From: Pseudomonas congelans
GTDB taxonomy: Bacteria; Pseudomonadota; Gammaproteobacteria; Pseudomonadales; Pseudomonadaceae
DNA length: 57,574 nt
Assembly (NCBI RefSeq): GCF_900103225.1
Contig: NZ_FNJH01000013.1
Location: 1-57,574 of the forward strand
Reading direction: 5' to 3'
In this document: one piece after another, positions 1 through 8,572 of the stretch
Layout: each line of letters begins with the position of its first letter
Numbering within the stretch: the stretch's first letter is position 1
The notes under the pieces: model-generated
The model's input: the letters and a program-made list of their open reading frames with translations, nothing else
Database searches by the model: none
What the model was told of the DNA's origin: nothing
Made by a program: the position numbers and the translations under genes

Positions 1-44
1 TCCATCTAACCGGAAGCTCACTGTTTATCTGGGGAGGCTGGATA

Positions 45-563
45 GTGTTTTCAGAAAGCCCTTACTTTCTGGCGTGCATGATACTTGCACTTGCAGGCCA
101 TCTTGCCTATTTCATAGGCCTCCTCATCCGCCAAAAAACCATCTACAACTACACCATCACCACCACCCACGCCCTAGTAGAGTACTACCTCCACTACCCC
201 GACTTTGCCTCCTCCCTTTTCAAAGGCATCGCCATCGCAGTGATCATGCTGTTCGTGTTCGTAGCCATACTCACCGGATCACTGCTGTTCCTGATCGGCC
301 CCGTGGCCATGGCCTTTATCGCAGCGATCAAGCTGCTCAACTGGAAAAACCCCATCCACCACGAACAAAGCCTGCCGTGGACCGAGTACAACTTCGTCAC
401 CGTCGACCGAAAGCGCCTCATGATCATCACCCACCGCACCGATGTCACGCTTGGCTTCGAGGCTCGCTTCCAGCACGAGGTGCTGTTCAATAAATACCTC
501 GCGTTTCTCCGATCCGCGCTCCCGCCAACGGCCGAATTCACCGAAAAAGCGTGGAAGTGGTAG
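45..563 (+). CDS. Hypothetical small inner-membrane protein
   Basis: I do not recognise this 172-residue protein. It starts at GTG 45, preceded by a strong GGGGAGG ribosome binding site at 31-37. One hydrophobic segment lies near residues 8-28 and a longer one, probably a hairpin, near residues 62-97. A hydrophilic C-terminal half follows, rich in aromatic and charged residues, probably cytoplasmic. The upstream gene is outside the window, so operon context is unknown. Small two-segment membrane proteins of this size often occur as accessory or immunity genes next to secretion-system effectors, but nothing visible here proves that. Existence is fairly sure; function is unknown. Confidence 0.6.
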   Translation: MFSESPYFLACMILALAGHLAYFIGLLIRQKTIYNYTITTTHALVEYYLHYPDFASSLFKGIAIAVIMLFVFVAILTGSLLFLIGPVAMAFIAAIKLLNWKNPIHHEQSLPWTEYNFVTVDRKRLMIITHRTDVTLGFEARFQHEVLFNKYLAFLRSALPPTAEFTEKAWKW

Positions 564-578
564 TCCTGTTTACCTGTC

Positions 579-1313
579 TCAATAAGCACTTCCCGTAGGC
601 CGCACCACAATCTCGCTCACATCCACCCCATCCGGCTGCTCGATCGCATAAACAAGCGCCCGTGCGATCGCATCCGGTTCCAACGCAACCTTTCGAAATG
701 CTTTCATCGCGTCACGCGCGGTCTGGTCGGAAATCGAGTCGGCCAGTTCTGATTCGACCACGCCGGGGCAGATGACGGTGACACGGATCTTGTCGGTTTC
801 CTGCCGAAGGCCATCGGAGATGGCGCGAACAGCGAATTTGGTGGCGCAGTACACTGCGGCGGTCGGGGAAACGGCGAGGCCGCCGATGGACGAGATGTTG
901 ATGACCTGGCCGTGCCCTTGCGCTTGCATGCTCGGCAGCACGGCGGCAATGCCGTGCAGTACGCCGCGTACGTTGACGTCGAGCATCTGGTTCCACTCTG
1001 CGATTTTCAGCGCGGCGAGGGGCGACAGGGGCATGACGCCGGCGTTGTTGATGATCACGTCGATCTTGCCGAACGCATGTTTGGCGAAGTCGGCAAAGGC
1101 TTGCATGTCGAGCGCATCGGTCACGTCCAGCGCGCGGAAGCGTGCCGAGCCGCCCTGCGCTTCGATGTCTGCCGCCAGCGTCTCCAGACGTTCGATGCGC
1201 CGAGCGCCCAGTACTACCTGTGCGCCCTTGGCGGCGATGAGTCGGGCGGCAGCTTCGCCAATGCCGCTGCTGGCACCTGTGATCAGTACAACCTTGCCTT
1301 GAATGTTCGACAT
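579..1313 (-). CDS. SDR-family NAD(P)-dependent oxidoreductase
   Basis: A 244-residue classical short-chain dehydrogenase/reductase, a cytosolic NAD(P)H-dependent alcohol or carbonyl oxidoreductase of unknown substrate. The Rossmann nucleotide motif TGASSGIG lies near residues 12-19, the structural NNAG motif near 88, the catalytic serine in the ISS stretch near 139 and the catalytic YxxxK (YCATK) near 153. I start at ATG 1313, giving MSNIQGK, because AGGA lies about nine bases upstream; an in-frame ATG at 1337 would add eight non-conserved residues. It is divergent from an AraC-type regulator at 1549 across 235 bp, a usual arrangement in which the regulator controls the dehydrogenase. Confidence 0.9.
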   Translation of the reverse strand: MSNIQGKVVLITGASSGIGEAAARLIAAKGAQVVLGARRIERLETLAADIEAQGGSARFRALDVTDALDMQAFADFAKHAFGKIDVIINNAGVMPLSPLAALKIAEWNQMLDVNVRGVLHGIAAVLPSMQAQGHGQVINISSIGGLAVSPTAAVYCATKFAVRAISDGLRQETDKIRVTVICPGVVESELADSISDQTARDAMKAFRKVALEPDAIARALVYAIEQPDGVDVSEIVVRPTGSAY

Positions 1314-1548
1314 GACTGGCGTTCCTCGTGAAGTCATCGTTGGCTCAGTTTCAGCACGCGGCTCAAACTGATTGCGATGGCCATGCTACGAGTCGCTCAT
1401 CCCTGCGCGCATGCCGATACCTGCGCGACACTTGCCTATTCCTGTCTGTGGGTCTGCCGCACGCTGAATCGCTGCACAATGGCCGCTATGATGGCGTTCG
1501 ATGCAACGGAAAGGCGTACAGCAACACTGACTTGAGACGGGGTGCTTC

Positions 1549-2466
1549 ATGGATACACCTAATGCTGCGAACGCTCCGGGCACCGATGTTTGCCGGGCTG
1601 AAATCATCCAGTTGCTGACGCAGCGTTTTGCGGCACCCGGTGCCTATGAAACCGCCATTGCGCCGCTGCACGTTATCCGCTGCGATGCGCCGTCCGAGCT
1701 GATTCATGCGCTGCATCGGCCAGCCCTTTGCGTGATCGTTCAAGGTCGCAAGGAGGTTGCGTTGGGCGATGAGCAGTATGTGTACGACCCGCTCAGCTAT
1801 CTGGTCGTCGCGGTGACTGTGCCGGTCGCCGGGCGTGTGCTTGAAGCGAGTGGCGAGGCGCCCTATCTATGTATTCGTCTGGATTTCGAGCCTGCGCACA
1901 TTGCCCAGCTCATTGCGGAAGCGCCATTGAACGGCGTTCCGGACGAGCCTCAGCGGGGCCTGTTTCTTGAGCAGATGGATCAGCCATTGCTTGAGACGGT
2001 GTTGCGGCTGGTGCGCCTGCTCGACACGCCTCGGGACATCGGCATGCTCGCACCCCTTGCACTTCGGGAGCTCTACTACCGGCTGCTGCGCGGCAATAAT
2101 GGGCGGCGACTCTACGAAATCGCGGTCGGGGATTCGCAGACGCATCGCGTGACGCGGGCGGTCGACTGGCTGAACAGTCACTACACCGAGCCACTGCGCA
2201 TCGACGCACTGGCGCGTCTGGCCAACCTGGGTAATTCGACACTGCACCACCGATTCAAGGCGCTGACCGCCATGAGCCCGTTGCAGTATCAAAAAAAGCT
2301 GCGCCTGCAAGAGGCTCGGCGGCTGATCATCAATGAAGGCCTGGACGCCTCCAGCGCCTGCTATCGCGTCGGCTATGAAAGCCCTTCGCAATTCAGCAGG
2401 GAGTACAGCCGCCAATTTGGCTGCCCACCCTCGACAGACCTCAGCCGAGTGCGGCAGCTCGGCTGA
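1549..2466 (+). CDS. AraC-family transcriptional regulator
   Basis: A 305-residue cytosolic DNA-binding regulator. Residues about 20-190 match the N-terminal cupin-like domain found in AraC proteins (the arabinose-binding-like type with the VIQGRKEV and YLVV segments). Residues about 205-300 carry the two helix-turn-helix motifs, seen as IDALARLANLGNSTLHHRFK followed by the AraC signature around SACYRVGYESPSQFSREY. The start at ATG 1549 gives a normal family length. Its divergence from the SDR gene suggests that it controls that dehydrogenase and possibly itself. The effector is unknown. Confidence 0.9.
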   Translation: MDTPNAANAPGTDVCRAEIIQLLTQRFAAPGAYETAIAPLHVIRCDAPSELIHALHRPALCVIVQGRKEVALGDEQYVYDPLSYLVVAVTVPVAGRVLEASGEAPYLCIRLDFEPAHIAQLIAEAPLNGVPDEPQRGLFLEQMDQPLLETVLRLVRLLDTPRDIGMLAPLALRELYYRLLRGNNGRRLYEIAVGDSQTHRVTRAVDWLNSHYTEPLRIDALARLANLGNSTLHHRFKALTAMSPLQYQKKLRLQEARRLIINEGLDASSACYRVGYESPSQFSREYSRQFGCPPSTDLSRVRQLG

Positions 2467-2481
2467 CCTCCCCGTCCGACA

Positions 2482-3099
2482 TCAGCGTCCGGGCGCGGCC
2501 AACCGCGCATATTGGTCCTGACTGATCCAGCCTGTAAACGAGCGATCTTCGGCATTGATGAACTCGACCTGAGCCGCGCCCTCCTTGAATGCCAAAACCC
2601 CGACAACGTCATCCTTGACGATGTAGGCGCCTCGGGTGGCTTTGGCATTCGGTGTTTTCTGCAGCCAGGCCTTGTCCGCCGTGACGGTCACCAGACCGAT
2701 CCATTGCTTGCTGGCGGTCCGGGTCAGATCCAGGCCGGTGGCGATGTCCGGCGCCAACACGTTCATGCAGCCGGGGTGATGCCGGCCTTGCTCGATCGTC
2801 AGCACCACGCCATCGGCCGAGGCCTTTAGCGTTCCCGGGTAGACATCATCAAGCCAGGACGACACCGCTGCGCCCTTCCCGACCTCGACCTTGCCTTGCA
2901 GATAGAACGCACAGCTGAATGCCTCGCCGCGCGTCTCCGCGTAATAACCCTCGACCTGATGCTCGGGCGTCACGGCCAGCATCAACTGCTCGTATTTGCC
3001 GGAATGCAGTGCTGTGTCCTGAGCGAAAACCGACGTGCCGACACACAACCACAGGGTTGCGGCCAGGGAGCAGCGAGTAAGGGGACGTTTGTCAGTCAT
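2482..3099 (-). CDS. Exported hypothetical protein with C-terminal SH3-like domain
   Basis: A 205-residue protein with an N-terminal signal peptide: basic residues, a hydrophobic core (LAATLWLCVG) and a cleavage-like VFAQ site near residue 27. The mature part contains a pair of cysteines, one in SCAFYL and one in HPGCMN, that could form a disulfide in the periplasm. The last 60 residues (VTADKAWLQ to GWISQDQYARL) resemble an SH3b-type fold that ends in a solvent-exposed WI motif. I chose ATG 3099 over ATG 3111 because GGAT is suitably placed upstream. It lies convergent to the AraC gene with 15 bp between stops. No enzymatic motif is visible; a cell-envelope binding role is a guess. Confidence 0.65.
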   Translation of the reverse strand: MTDKRPLTRCSLAATLWLCVGTSVFAQDTALHSGKYEQLMLAVTPEHQVEGYYAETRGEAFSCAFYLQGKVEVGKGAAVSSWLDDVYPGTLKASADGVVLTIEQGRHHPGCMNVLAPDIATGLDLTRTASKQWIGLVTVTADKAWLQKTPNAKATRGAYIVKDDVVGVLAFKEGAAQVEFINAEDRSFTGWISQDQYARLAAPGR

Positions 3100-3212
3100 G
3101 CTTCCATCCATAGAACGTTCGAATAGCCGTGAGGAGTGGCCAGTCCATGACTGGCGCGCCGAGACGTTAGCGTATTTCGGCGCGTAACTGTATCACTGAA
3201 ATCCGGGGGGAT

Positions 3213-4367
3213 TCATGGCTGCGACGCGAACGCCAGTACACGTTTGAGCATCGCGTCACAGGCGTCAAGTTGTGCGACGCTGATGAACTCGTCCGGCTTG
3301 TGTCCCTGCTCCATGCTGCCCGGCCCGCAGACCACTGCCGGAATGCCTGACTGATCGAACAACCCGCCTTCGGTTCCGAACGCCACCGTGCCGAAAGCCC
3401 GGGAGCCGCAGAATCCCGCAATCAATTTCGCCGCCTGGCTATGCAGGGGAATATCCAGCCCCGGATAGCTCGACAGTTCAGTGAAGCGAATCTCGCTCCG
3501 GGCACTGACCGCCTGCATGGCCGGCAACAATTTTTGCTCGGCGTAGGCGTGCATGGCAGTGACGATCTGCTGTGGGTCCAGGGTGGGGAGCGCACGCACT
3601 TCGAAATCGAAACGGCACTGCTCCGGAACGATGTTCAAAGCCGTGCCGCCGCTGATCACACCGGTCTGGATGGTCGAAAACGGCGGATCAAAGCGCTCGT
3701 CAAGGGCGTCAGCTGCCCGTAACGCCTCGCCCAGGCGACCCAGTTCACCGATCAACTGCGCCGCATATTCAATGGCGTTGACGCCACTGGGCGCGTGGGC
3801 CGAGTGGCAGGCGGCACCCTGTACATCGCAGCGCACCGCGACTTTGCCCTTGTGGCCCAGCACCGGCTGCAACTCCGTCGGCTCGCCGATCACACACAGC
3901 ATCGGCTTCACCGGCCGCGCCCGAAGCGAAGCCAGTAACGAGCGTACGCCCAGGCAACCCACTTCCTCGTCGTAGGACAGCGCAATATGCACCGGCATGT
4001 GCAGCGATGCCCGGGTCAGCGCCGGGACCAGCGCCAGCACGCAGGCAATGTAGCCTTTCATGTCCGCAGTGCCACGGCCGTAGAGTCTGCCATCCGCCTC
4101 GCTCAGCTCGAACGGCGGGAACGTCCACGGCTGGCCGTCGACCGGCACCACGTCAGTGTGGCCGGACAACACGATGCCTGGCACGTCAGCCGGGCCGATG
4201 GTGGCGAACAGATTGGCCTTGGTTTTCTGCGCGTTGTAGATCAACTCACAAGAGACCCCGAAGCGTTCGAGGTAATCACCCACGAAATCGATCAGGGCCA
4301 GATTCGATTCGCGACTGGTGGTGTCGAAGGCCACCAGCCGCGCCAGCAGCTCGCGGCTGGAGCTCAT
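3213..4367 (-). CDS. ArgE/DapE-family M20 deacylase (acetylornithine deacetylase-like)
   Basis: A 384-residue cytosolic zinc amidohydrolase of the M20 family, expected to remove an acyl group from an N-acyl amino acid. The metal-site motifs are present in order: SGHTDVVP (His ligand and Asp), GRGTADMKG (bridging Asp), YDEEVGC (general base and Glu ligand), and a late HKPDEF histidine. The start is ATG 4367, which overlaps the stop of the DUF1028 gene as ATGA, so translation is probably coupled. It is the last gene of a leftward operon for uptake and breakdown of an amino-acid-like compound, so its substrate is probably not acetylornithine. A paralogue lies at 50748. Confidence 0.9.
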   Translation of the reverse strand: MSSSRELLARLVAFDTTSRESNLALIDFVGDYLERFGVSCELIYNAQKTKANLFATIGPADVPGIVLSGHTDVVPVDGQPWTFPPFELSEADGRLYGRGTADMKGYIACVLALVPALTRASLHMPVHIALSYDEEVGCLGVRSLLASLRARPVKPMLCVIGEPTELQPVLGHKGKVAVRCDVQGAACHSAHAPSGVNAIEYAAQLIGELGRLGEALRAADALDERFDPPFSTIQTGVISGGTALNIVPEQCRFDFEVRALPTLDPQQIVTAMHAYAEQKLLPAMQAVSARSEIRFTELSSYPGLDIPLHSQAAKLIAGFCGSRAFGTVAFGTEGGLFDQSGIPAVVCGPGSMEQGHKPDEFISVAQLDACDAMLKRVLAFASQP

Positions 4368-5041
4368 CGCTCGTCTCCGGGCACGCCGTAGCCTGGTGCG
4401 CCAGCCGGGTTCAGGGCGCGGTCGAGGTAATCCTGCATCTGTGGCTGATAGGCCTGCCAAAGACTTTTCAGCTCGCCTAGCGGGTCGTGCTCGGCCCAGT
4501 CGACGCGCAGATCGACGATGGGCCAGGACTGCTCGCCCACGACTTTCAGCGCCGCCGAATGGACCGGCCCCGCTTCGCCGCCTGCGGTCAGACCGGCCTG
4601 CATCGCCTGTAACAAGCGCTCTGCCAGGTGCCCGGTTGCCTGCTCGAAGGACTGAATCATTGCGTCGATGACTACCGGGCTCGCCAGCATGTTGCCGGCC
4701 ACCACGCATTGATCACCGCTGACCGCGTTGTTGATGCCCAGTGTTTCACTGCCGCTGAAATGCGCGACTCGCCCCTGATGATCAATCGCCGTGATTTGCC
4801 GATACTCGCTGAACGGGCTGGCGCTCATGACCTGATCCAGCGCCTGAGACGCAGAAATGCCCTGCTCCATCAGGTCCAGCGTCTGCGGTCCCAGGGCCGG
4901 GAGTGTGATGTTCTGCGACGACACCGCGCCGACACCTGCACGCAGCCAGGGGCAACGCGCGCCTACGGCAATGCTCGACGAGCTGATGGCAATGCCCAGT
5001 TGGCCGGTTTTGGCACAGCGGGCGGCAATGGAAAAAGTCAT
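4364..5041 (-). CDS. DUF1028 family protein (predicted Ntn-hydrolase)
   Basis: A 225-residue member of DUF1028, a family predicted to have the N-terminal-nucleophile hydrolase fold. Typical features are the MTFSIAARC start, the AISSSSIAVGARCPW segment with its conserved serines, and the GNMLA motif near residue 108. ATG 5041 is preceded by AAGGA at a good distance; a TTG six bases upstream is less likely. It sits 12 bp after the RidA-like gene and overlaps the ArgE-like gene by four bases. DUF1028, RidA and M20 peptidase genes recur together in bacterial amino-acid catabolic operons, so an amide- or peptide-hydrolysing role is inferred. No biochemical function is established to my knowledge. 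Confidence 0.88.
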   Translation of the reverse strand: MTFSIAARCAKTGQLGIAISSSSIAVGARCPWLRAGVGAVSSQNITLPALGPQTLDLMEQGISASQALDQVMSASPFSEYRQITAIDHQGRVAHFSGSETLGINNAVSGDQCVVAGNMLASPVVIDAMIQSFEQATGHLAERLLQAMQAGLTAGGEAGPVHSAALKVVGEQSWPIVDLRVDWAEHDPLGELKSLWQAYQPQMQDYLDRALNPAGAPGYGVPGDER

Positions 5042-5053
5042 GGGCAACAGTCC

Positions 5054-5470
5054 TTATTCAGGGATCACAGCGATTACGTCGATTTCCATCAGCCATTGCG
5101 GCTGCCCCAGCGCCGACACCACCAGCCCGGTGGAAATCGGGAACACGCCTTTCAACCACTTGCCCACTTCGTGATAGACCGGCTCGCGGTAGCGCGGATC
5201 GATGATGTAAGTGGTGGTCTTGACGATATGCGACAGGTCACTGCCCGCCTCTTCGAGCAATTGCTTGACGTTTTTCATCGCCTGCTGCGCCTGGGCGGCC
5301 GGGTCACCCAGGCCGACCAGATTGCCGTCGAAATCGGTGCCGACCTGGCCCCTGACGTACACGGTATTGCCCGCGCGCACCGCCTGACACAGGTCGTTGT
5401 TCAGGCTTTGATTGGGATAGGTGTCCTTGGTGTTGAACATGCGGATACGAGTATGAGTCGGCGTAGTCAT
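5054..5470 (-). CDS. RidA/YjgF-family enamine/imine deaminase
   Basis: A 138-residue Rid-family protein, a cytosolic trimer that hydrolyses reactive enamine or imine intermediates released by PLP or flavin enzymes. The family pattern is seen in the VYVRGQVGTDFDGNLVG stretch near residues 37-53, and a C-terminal IDVIAVIPE. I start at ATG 5470, which has CAGGAG eight bases upstream; the open frame continues further upstream but is unlike the family there. The FAD monooxygenase gene ends 31 bp upstream and DUF1028 begins 12 bp downstream. It probably clears an imine made by the flavin enzyme of this pathway. The canonical RidA arginine is not clearly identifiable by eye, so subfamily is uncertain. 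Confidence 0.88.
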   Translation of the reverse strand: MTTPTHTRIRMFNTKDTYPNQSLNNDLCQAVRAGNTVYVRGQVGTDFDGNLVGLGDPAAQAQQAMKNVKQLLEEAGSDLSHIVKTTTYIIDPRYREPVYHEVGKWLKGVFPISTGLVVSALGQPQWLMEIDVIAVIPE

Positions 5471-5501
5471 GGGTAACTCCTGTGGGCAATGAGCGCGATG
5501 A

Positions 5502-6797
5502 TCAACCGTTGACGTTGCGCAACGGCACGACGGGGGTCGCACATTTGCCTGCGTCATAGGAACGGTATTTGTGCTGCGTGGCGATCTGATCGGCGACGTG
5601 TTTGGCGTCGTGCCATACGCCCCAGATAAACGCGGAGCCGCGGCGTGACAGCCATGGCAGGCCGACGAAGTACAGGCCTTGCTCGCAGGACACGCCACGC
5701 TGGTGACGAGGTTTGCCTTTGCTGTCGAAGGCGTCGACCTGCAGCCAGCTGTAATCCAGGGCATAGCCGGTGGCCCAGATGATCGACGTGACGCCTGACT
5801 CGATCAGGTCCAGCTCGCTGAGCGGATGGGTGATGCTCGGCGCATCCGCCACGCGTTCACGGGCCGACGGCTCCAGCGGCAGGTCCAGGCCGTTGCGTGC
5901 GGCGTAGGCATCAGCGGCATCGAGCAACGACAGATAATTCGCGTCGCCACTGTCGAGGTTGCTCACCAGATCGTTCTGAAAGTGCACCTTGTTGCCGACG
6001 AAGCTTTCAGTGAGGCCCACGAGGTTCATTCCGGCCTGAGCCAGCCGGCGGAAGTCGACCGTGTAGCCGCCCCTTGCACCGCTGACCGCAATGGTCACGT
6101 GCTCCTTGCCGGGCTGCATGGTTTCGCTGTCCCACAGCCCCAGTACACCCATCCACCAGCAGAAATCCCGGCCGCGATAGGCGCGTGGCGGACGGTCGTG
6201 AGGGCCGACCGACAAGTACACCTGGCGTCCCGAGAGCAGCAGCTCTTCGGCGATCTGCACACCCGAGGAGCCAGCGCCGACGACCAGCACGCCGCCCTCG
6301 GGCAGTTGTTGCGGATTGAAATAGTGTGCCGAGTGGATCTGATGAAGCGCCTCGTTAACGGGCGCTATCGGCGGGATGACCGGCTTCTGGAACGGCCCTG
6401 TCGCCGAGACCAGATGATTGACCACATAGGTGCCGGCACTGGTTTCGACGGTAAAGCCTGCACGCCCGGTATTGCGGGTAACGCGCTTGACCTCGACGCC
6501 GGTCTTGATCGGCGCGTTGAATGTGCGGGCATAGCGCTCGAAGTACTCGGCCACCTGCTCCTTGCCCGCGAACCCGTCCTGATCCATGGCGAATTCAAGG
6601 CCGGGAAACCGGTCATGCCAGGCCGGACCGTTGGCCACCAGCGAGTCCCAGCGGCCACTGCGCCATGCCTCGGCAACGCGGTGTTTTTCAAGCACCAGGT
6701 GCTCGATGCCAAGACGGCTCAGGTGTTCGCTGGTGGCCACTCCGGCCTGCCCTGCACCTACGACGAGCGTATCGATTTCTATGATTTTTTCTGTCAT
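5502..6797 (-). CDS. FAD/NAD(P)H-dependent flavin monooxygenase
   Basis: A 431-residue flavoprotein of the FMO/Baeyer-Villiger-like class, acting in the cytosol. An N-terminal FAD-binding GAGQAG motif lies at residues 14-19 and a second dinucleotide motif, GAGSSG, near residue 180 binds NAD(P)H. An IIWATGYALDYSW motif near residue 360 matches the C-terminal ATG signature of these enzymes. I chose ATG 6797 (GAGG upstream), giving the normal distance to the first motif. It lies 125 bp after the class II aldolase gene and 31 bp before the RidA-like gene. Oxygenation of a nitrogen or carbonyl in the pathway substrate is inferred; which atom cannot be told. Confidence 0.87.
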   Translation of the reverse strand: MTEKIIEIDTLVVGAGQAGVATSEHLSRLGIEHLVLEKHRVAEAWRSGRWDSLVANGPAWHDRFPGLEFAMDQDGFAGKEQVAEYFERYARTFNAPIKTGVEVKRVTRNTGRAGFTVETSAGTYVVNHLVSATGPFQKPVIPPIAPVNEALHQIHSAHYFNPQQLPEGGVLVVGAGSSGVQIAEELLLSGRQVYLSVGPHDRPPRAYRGRDFCWWMGVLGLWDSETMQPGKEHVTIAVSGARGGYTVDFRRLAQAGMNLVGLTESFVGNKVHFQNDLVSNLDSGDANYLSLLDAADAYAARNGLDLPLEPSARERVADAPSITHPLSELDLIESGVTSIIWATGYALDYSWLQVDAFDSKGKPRHQRGVSCEQGLYFVGLPWLSRRGSAFIWGVWHDAKHVADQIATQHKYRSYDAGKCATPVVPLRNVNG

Positions 6798-6922
6798 CTC
6801 GGCATCCCTCGACAGGTGATTTACGGCGTGTTGACGTAAGAAAAATGGATGAAACCTCGACGCGCGGGCGCAAAAAGCCCTACGCCATCCGCAGACGCGC
6901 ATCCAGTCAGTAGCAGGGGCGA

Positions 6923-7654
6923 TCAGTCGACCAAAGAGGGGTCAGCCTGAATCATCAGCAGTTTCATTTCCTCGAAGTGCTGACGAGAGAAGTCCGTAAT
7001 TTTCTGCCAGTCACGGGCGGTTTTCTCGGCGACATCATCCGCCAGCACCTTGAGCGGCTGGCCGGTGGACCAGGCCGTCACCAGAATCTGGCAGGCGCGC
7101 TCCAGGGTCCAAATGTCATCGAAGGCCTCGCCGACGGTCGGCGCAGTCACGATCACACCGTGGTTGCCCATCAACAGACGGCTCTTGTCCTCCAGCAAAC
7201 CGGCCAGTCGAGCGCCCTCGGCGGTCGTGTCGGCCATGCCGCCGTAAAGCTCGTCCACCGCGATGCGGTTGAAGTAGCGCGCGGTGTTCTGATCGATGGG
7301 CGGAATATGCGGCTTGGCCAGGCACGCCACGGCCGTGGTGTAGACCGGGTGCAAGTGCAGCACCACGCGCGCATCGGGCAGACGCTGGTGTACCTGCCCG
7401 TGAATGGACCAGGCCGTCGCGTCGACATCGGGGCGATGCGCCGCGTCGGCGTCATCGGCGTCGAGCAGCAACAGGTCGCTGGCGCGCAGGCGCGAGAAGT
7501 GCTTCCACTTGGGATTGAGCAGAAACTGTTTGCCATCCGCCGAAATGGCGGCGCTGAAGTGGTTGGCGACCGCTTCATGCATCCCTAGATGGGCAATGAT
7601 GCGAAACGTCGCGGCCAGGTCGACTCGCGTCTGCTCTTCGAAATTAAGGGCCAT
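6923..7654 (-). CDS. Class II aldolase/adducin-family protein
   Basis: A 243-residue member of the class II aldolase family, zinc enzymes that cleave or isomerise hydroxy acids and sugar phosphates. Expected elements are NHFSAAIS near residue 26, the zinc-binding HLHPVYT pair near residue 102, and MGNHGVIV near residue 165 carrying a third histidine. ATG 7654 is preceded by GGAGAG; the frame is open upstream but lacks family sequence. It lies in the catabolic operon between the binding-protein and monooxygenase genes. Retro-aldol cleavage of a hydroxylated intermediate, perhaps made by the PhyH dioxygenase of the same operon, is plausible but unproven. Confidence 0.88.
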   Translation of the reverse strand: MALNFEEQTRVDLAATFRIIAHLGMHEAVANHFSAAISADGKQFLLNPKWKHFSRLRASDLLLLDADDADAAHRPDVDATAWSIHGQVHQRLPDARVVLHLHPVYTTAVACLAKPHIPPIDQNTARYFNRIAVDELYGGMADTTAEGARLAGLLEDKSRLLMGNHGVIVTAPTVGEAFDDIWTLERACQILVTAWSTGQPLKVLADDVAEKTARDWQKITDFSRQHFEEMKLLMIQADPSLVD

Positions 7655-7712
7655 GCTAATTGCTCTCCGGTCGGAGGTGCCTGACGAACCTGCCAGGCAC
7701 ACTCTTGGGTTA

Positions 7713-8546
7713 TCAGGGCTTGGGCATCAGGGCGGCGATGTCATCGGCTGTGGGTGCCTGGAACTTGTATTTCTCCAGCAGCGCGGCGTATTCCGGGGTC
7801 TTGCTGTACTTCTCAAGACCGTCTTCCAGGGCCTTGCGGACCTCGTCGTTGCCCTTCTTCACGCCAAAGCCGTTGAGCACCGGATAGATCAGGGTTTCGG
7901 AAGAAATCACCACCCGGCTACCCAGCTTTTCGACCACGCCGCGCGCGACGGCTGCGTCAGTGATCTGCGCTTCGACAGCATGAGCCAGCATGGCCTGGGT
8001 GGTTTGTGGGTCGGTGCCGTATTCACTGATGGCGATCGGTTGCAGACCGTTCTTCACGCAGTAGTCGGTCGAGAGTTTCTGCAGTTGTTGCAGCCAGGAC
8101 GTGGCCGCCATGGAGCCGATCTTGTGGCCACAGAAATCTTCCGGAGTCTTGGGCTGATAGGCGCTGCCCTTGACCGACAGAATCGCCTCACCGCTTTTCA
8201 GGTAAGGAATCATGTCGATGACTTTCAGGCGGTCGGCGGTGATGTACATCGACGAGTTGGTGATGTCGAAACGTCCGCCCTGCAGCCCGCCGATCAGGTT
8301 GGGAAAGCGCGTGTCGATGTTCTCGGCCTTGAGCCCCATGACCTTTGCCAGGCCGTCGAGAAACTCGATGTCGAAACCGGCTGGGCGGTTCTTGTCCATG
8401 TACTCATAGGGGAAAAACGTCATGTCCGAGCCGGCAATGATCTTGCCGGGCTGCTGGAAGGCCGAAGCGGCAGACGAGGACATGGCGACCACCGCGCCCA
8501 GTAAAGCCAGGGCTACGGGACGAACAATCAGGGCTGACAGCTTCAT
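7713..8546 (-). CDS. Amino-acid ABC transporter periplasmic binding protein
   Basis: A 277-residue solute-binding protein of family 3. A signal peptide spans about residues 1-29, with a long hydrophobic core and an SAASAFQ cleavage site. The mature protein starts with a classic lobe I strand (KIIAGSDMTFFPYEY), and the family motif GFDIEFLDGLAKVMG follows, typical of polar amino-acid and opine-type ligands. I start at ATG 8546 (GAGGA upstream). It should deliver ligand to the fused permease-ATPase encoded at 9470-10990. Only one ABC polypeptide with one permease domain is present, so the transporter core is presumably a homodimer. Confidence 0.92.
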   Translation of the reverse strand: MKLSALIVRPVALALLGAVVAMSSSAASAFQQPGKIIAGSDMTFFPYEYMDKNRPAGFDIEFLDGLAKVMGLKAENIDTRFPNLIGGLQGGRFDITNSSMYITADRLKVIDMIPYLKSGEAILSVKGSAYQPKTPEDFCGHKIGSMAATSWLQQLQKLSTDYCVKNGLQPIAISEYGTDPQTTQAMLAHAVEAQITDAAVARGVVEKLGSRVVISSETLIYPVLNGFGVKKGNDEVRKALEDGLEKYSKTPEYAALLEKYKFQAPTADDIAALMPKP

Positions 8547-8572
8547 AGGTGTTCCTCGTGGAGTCATGGAGA

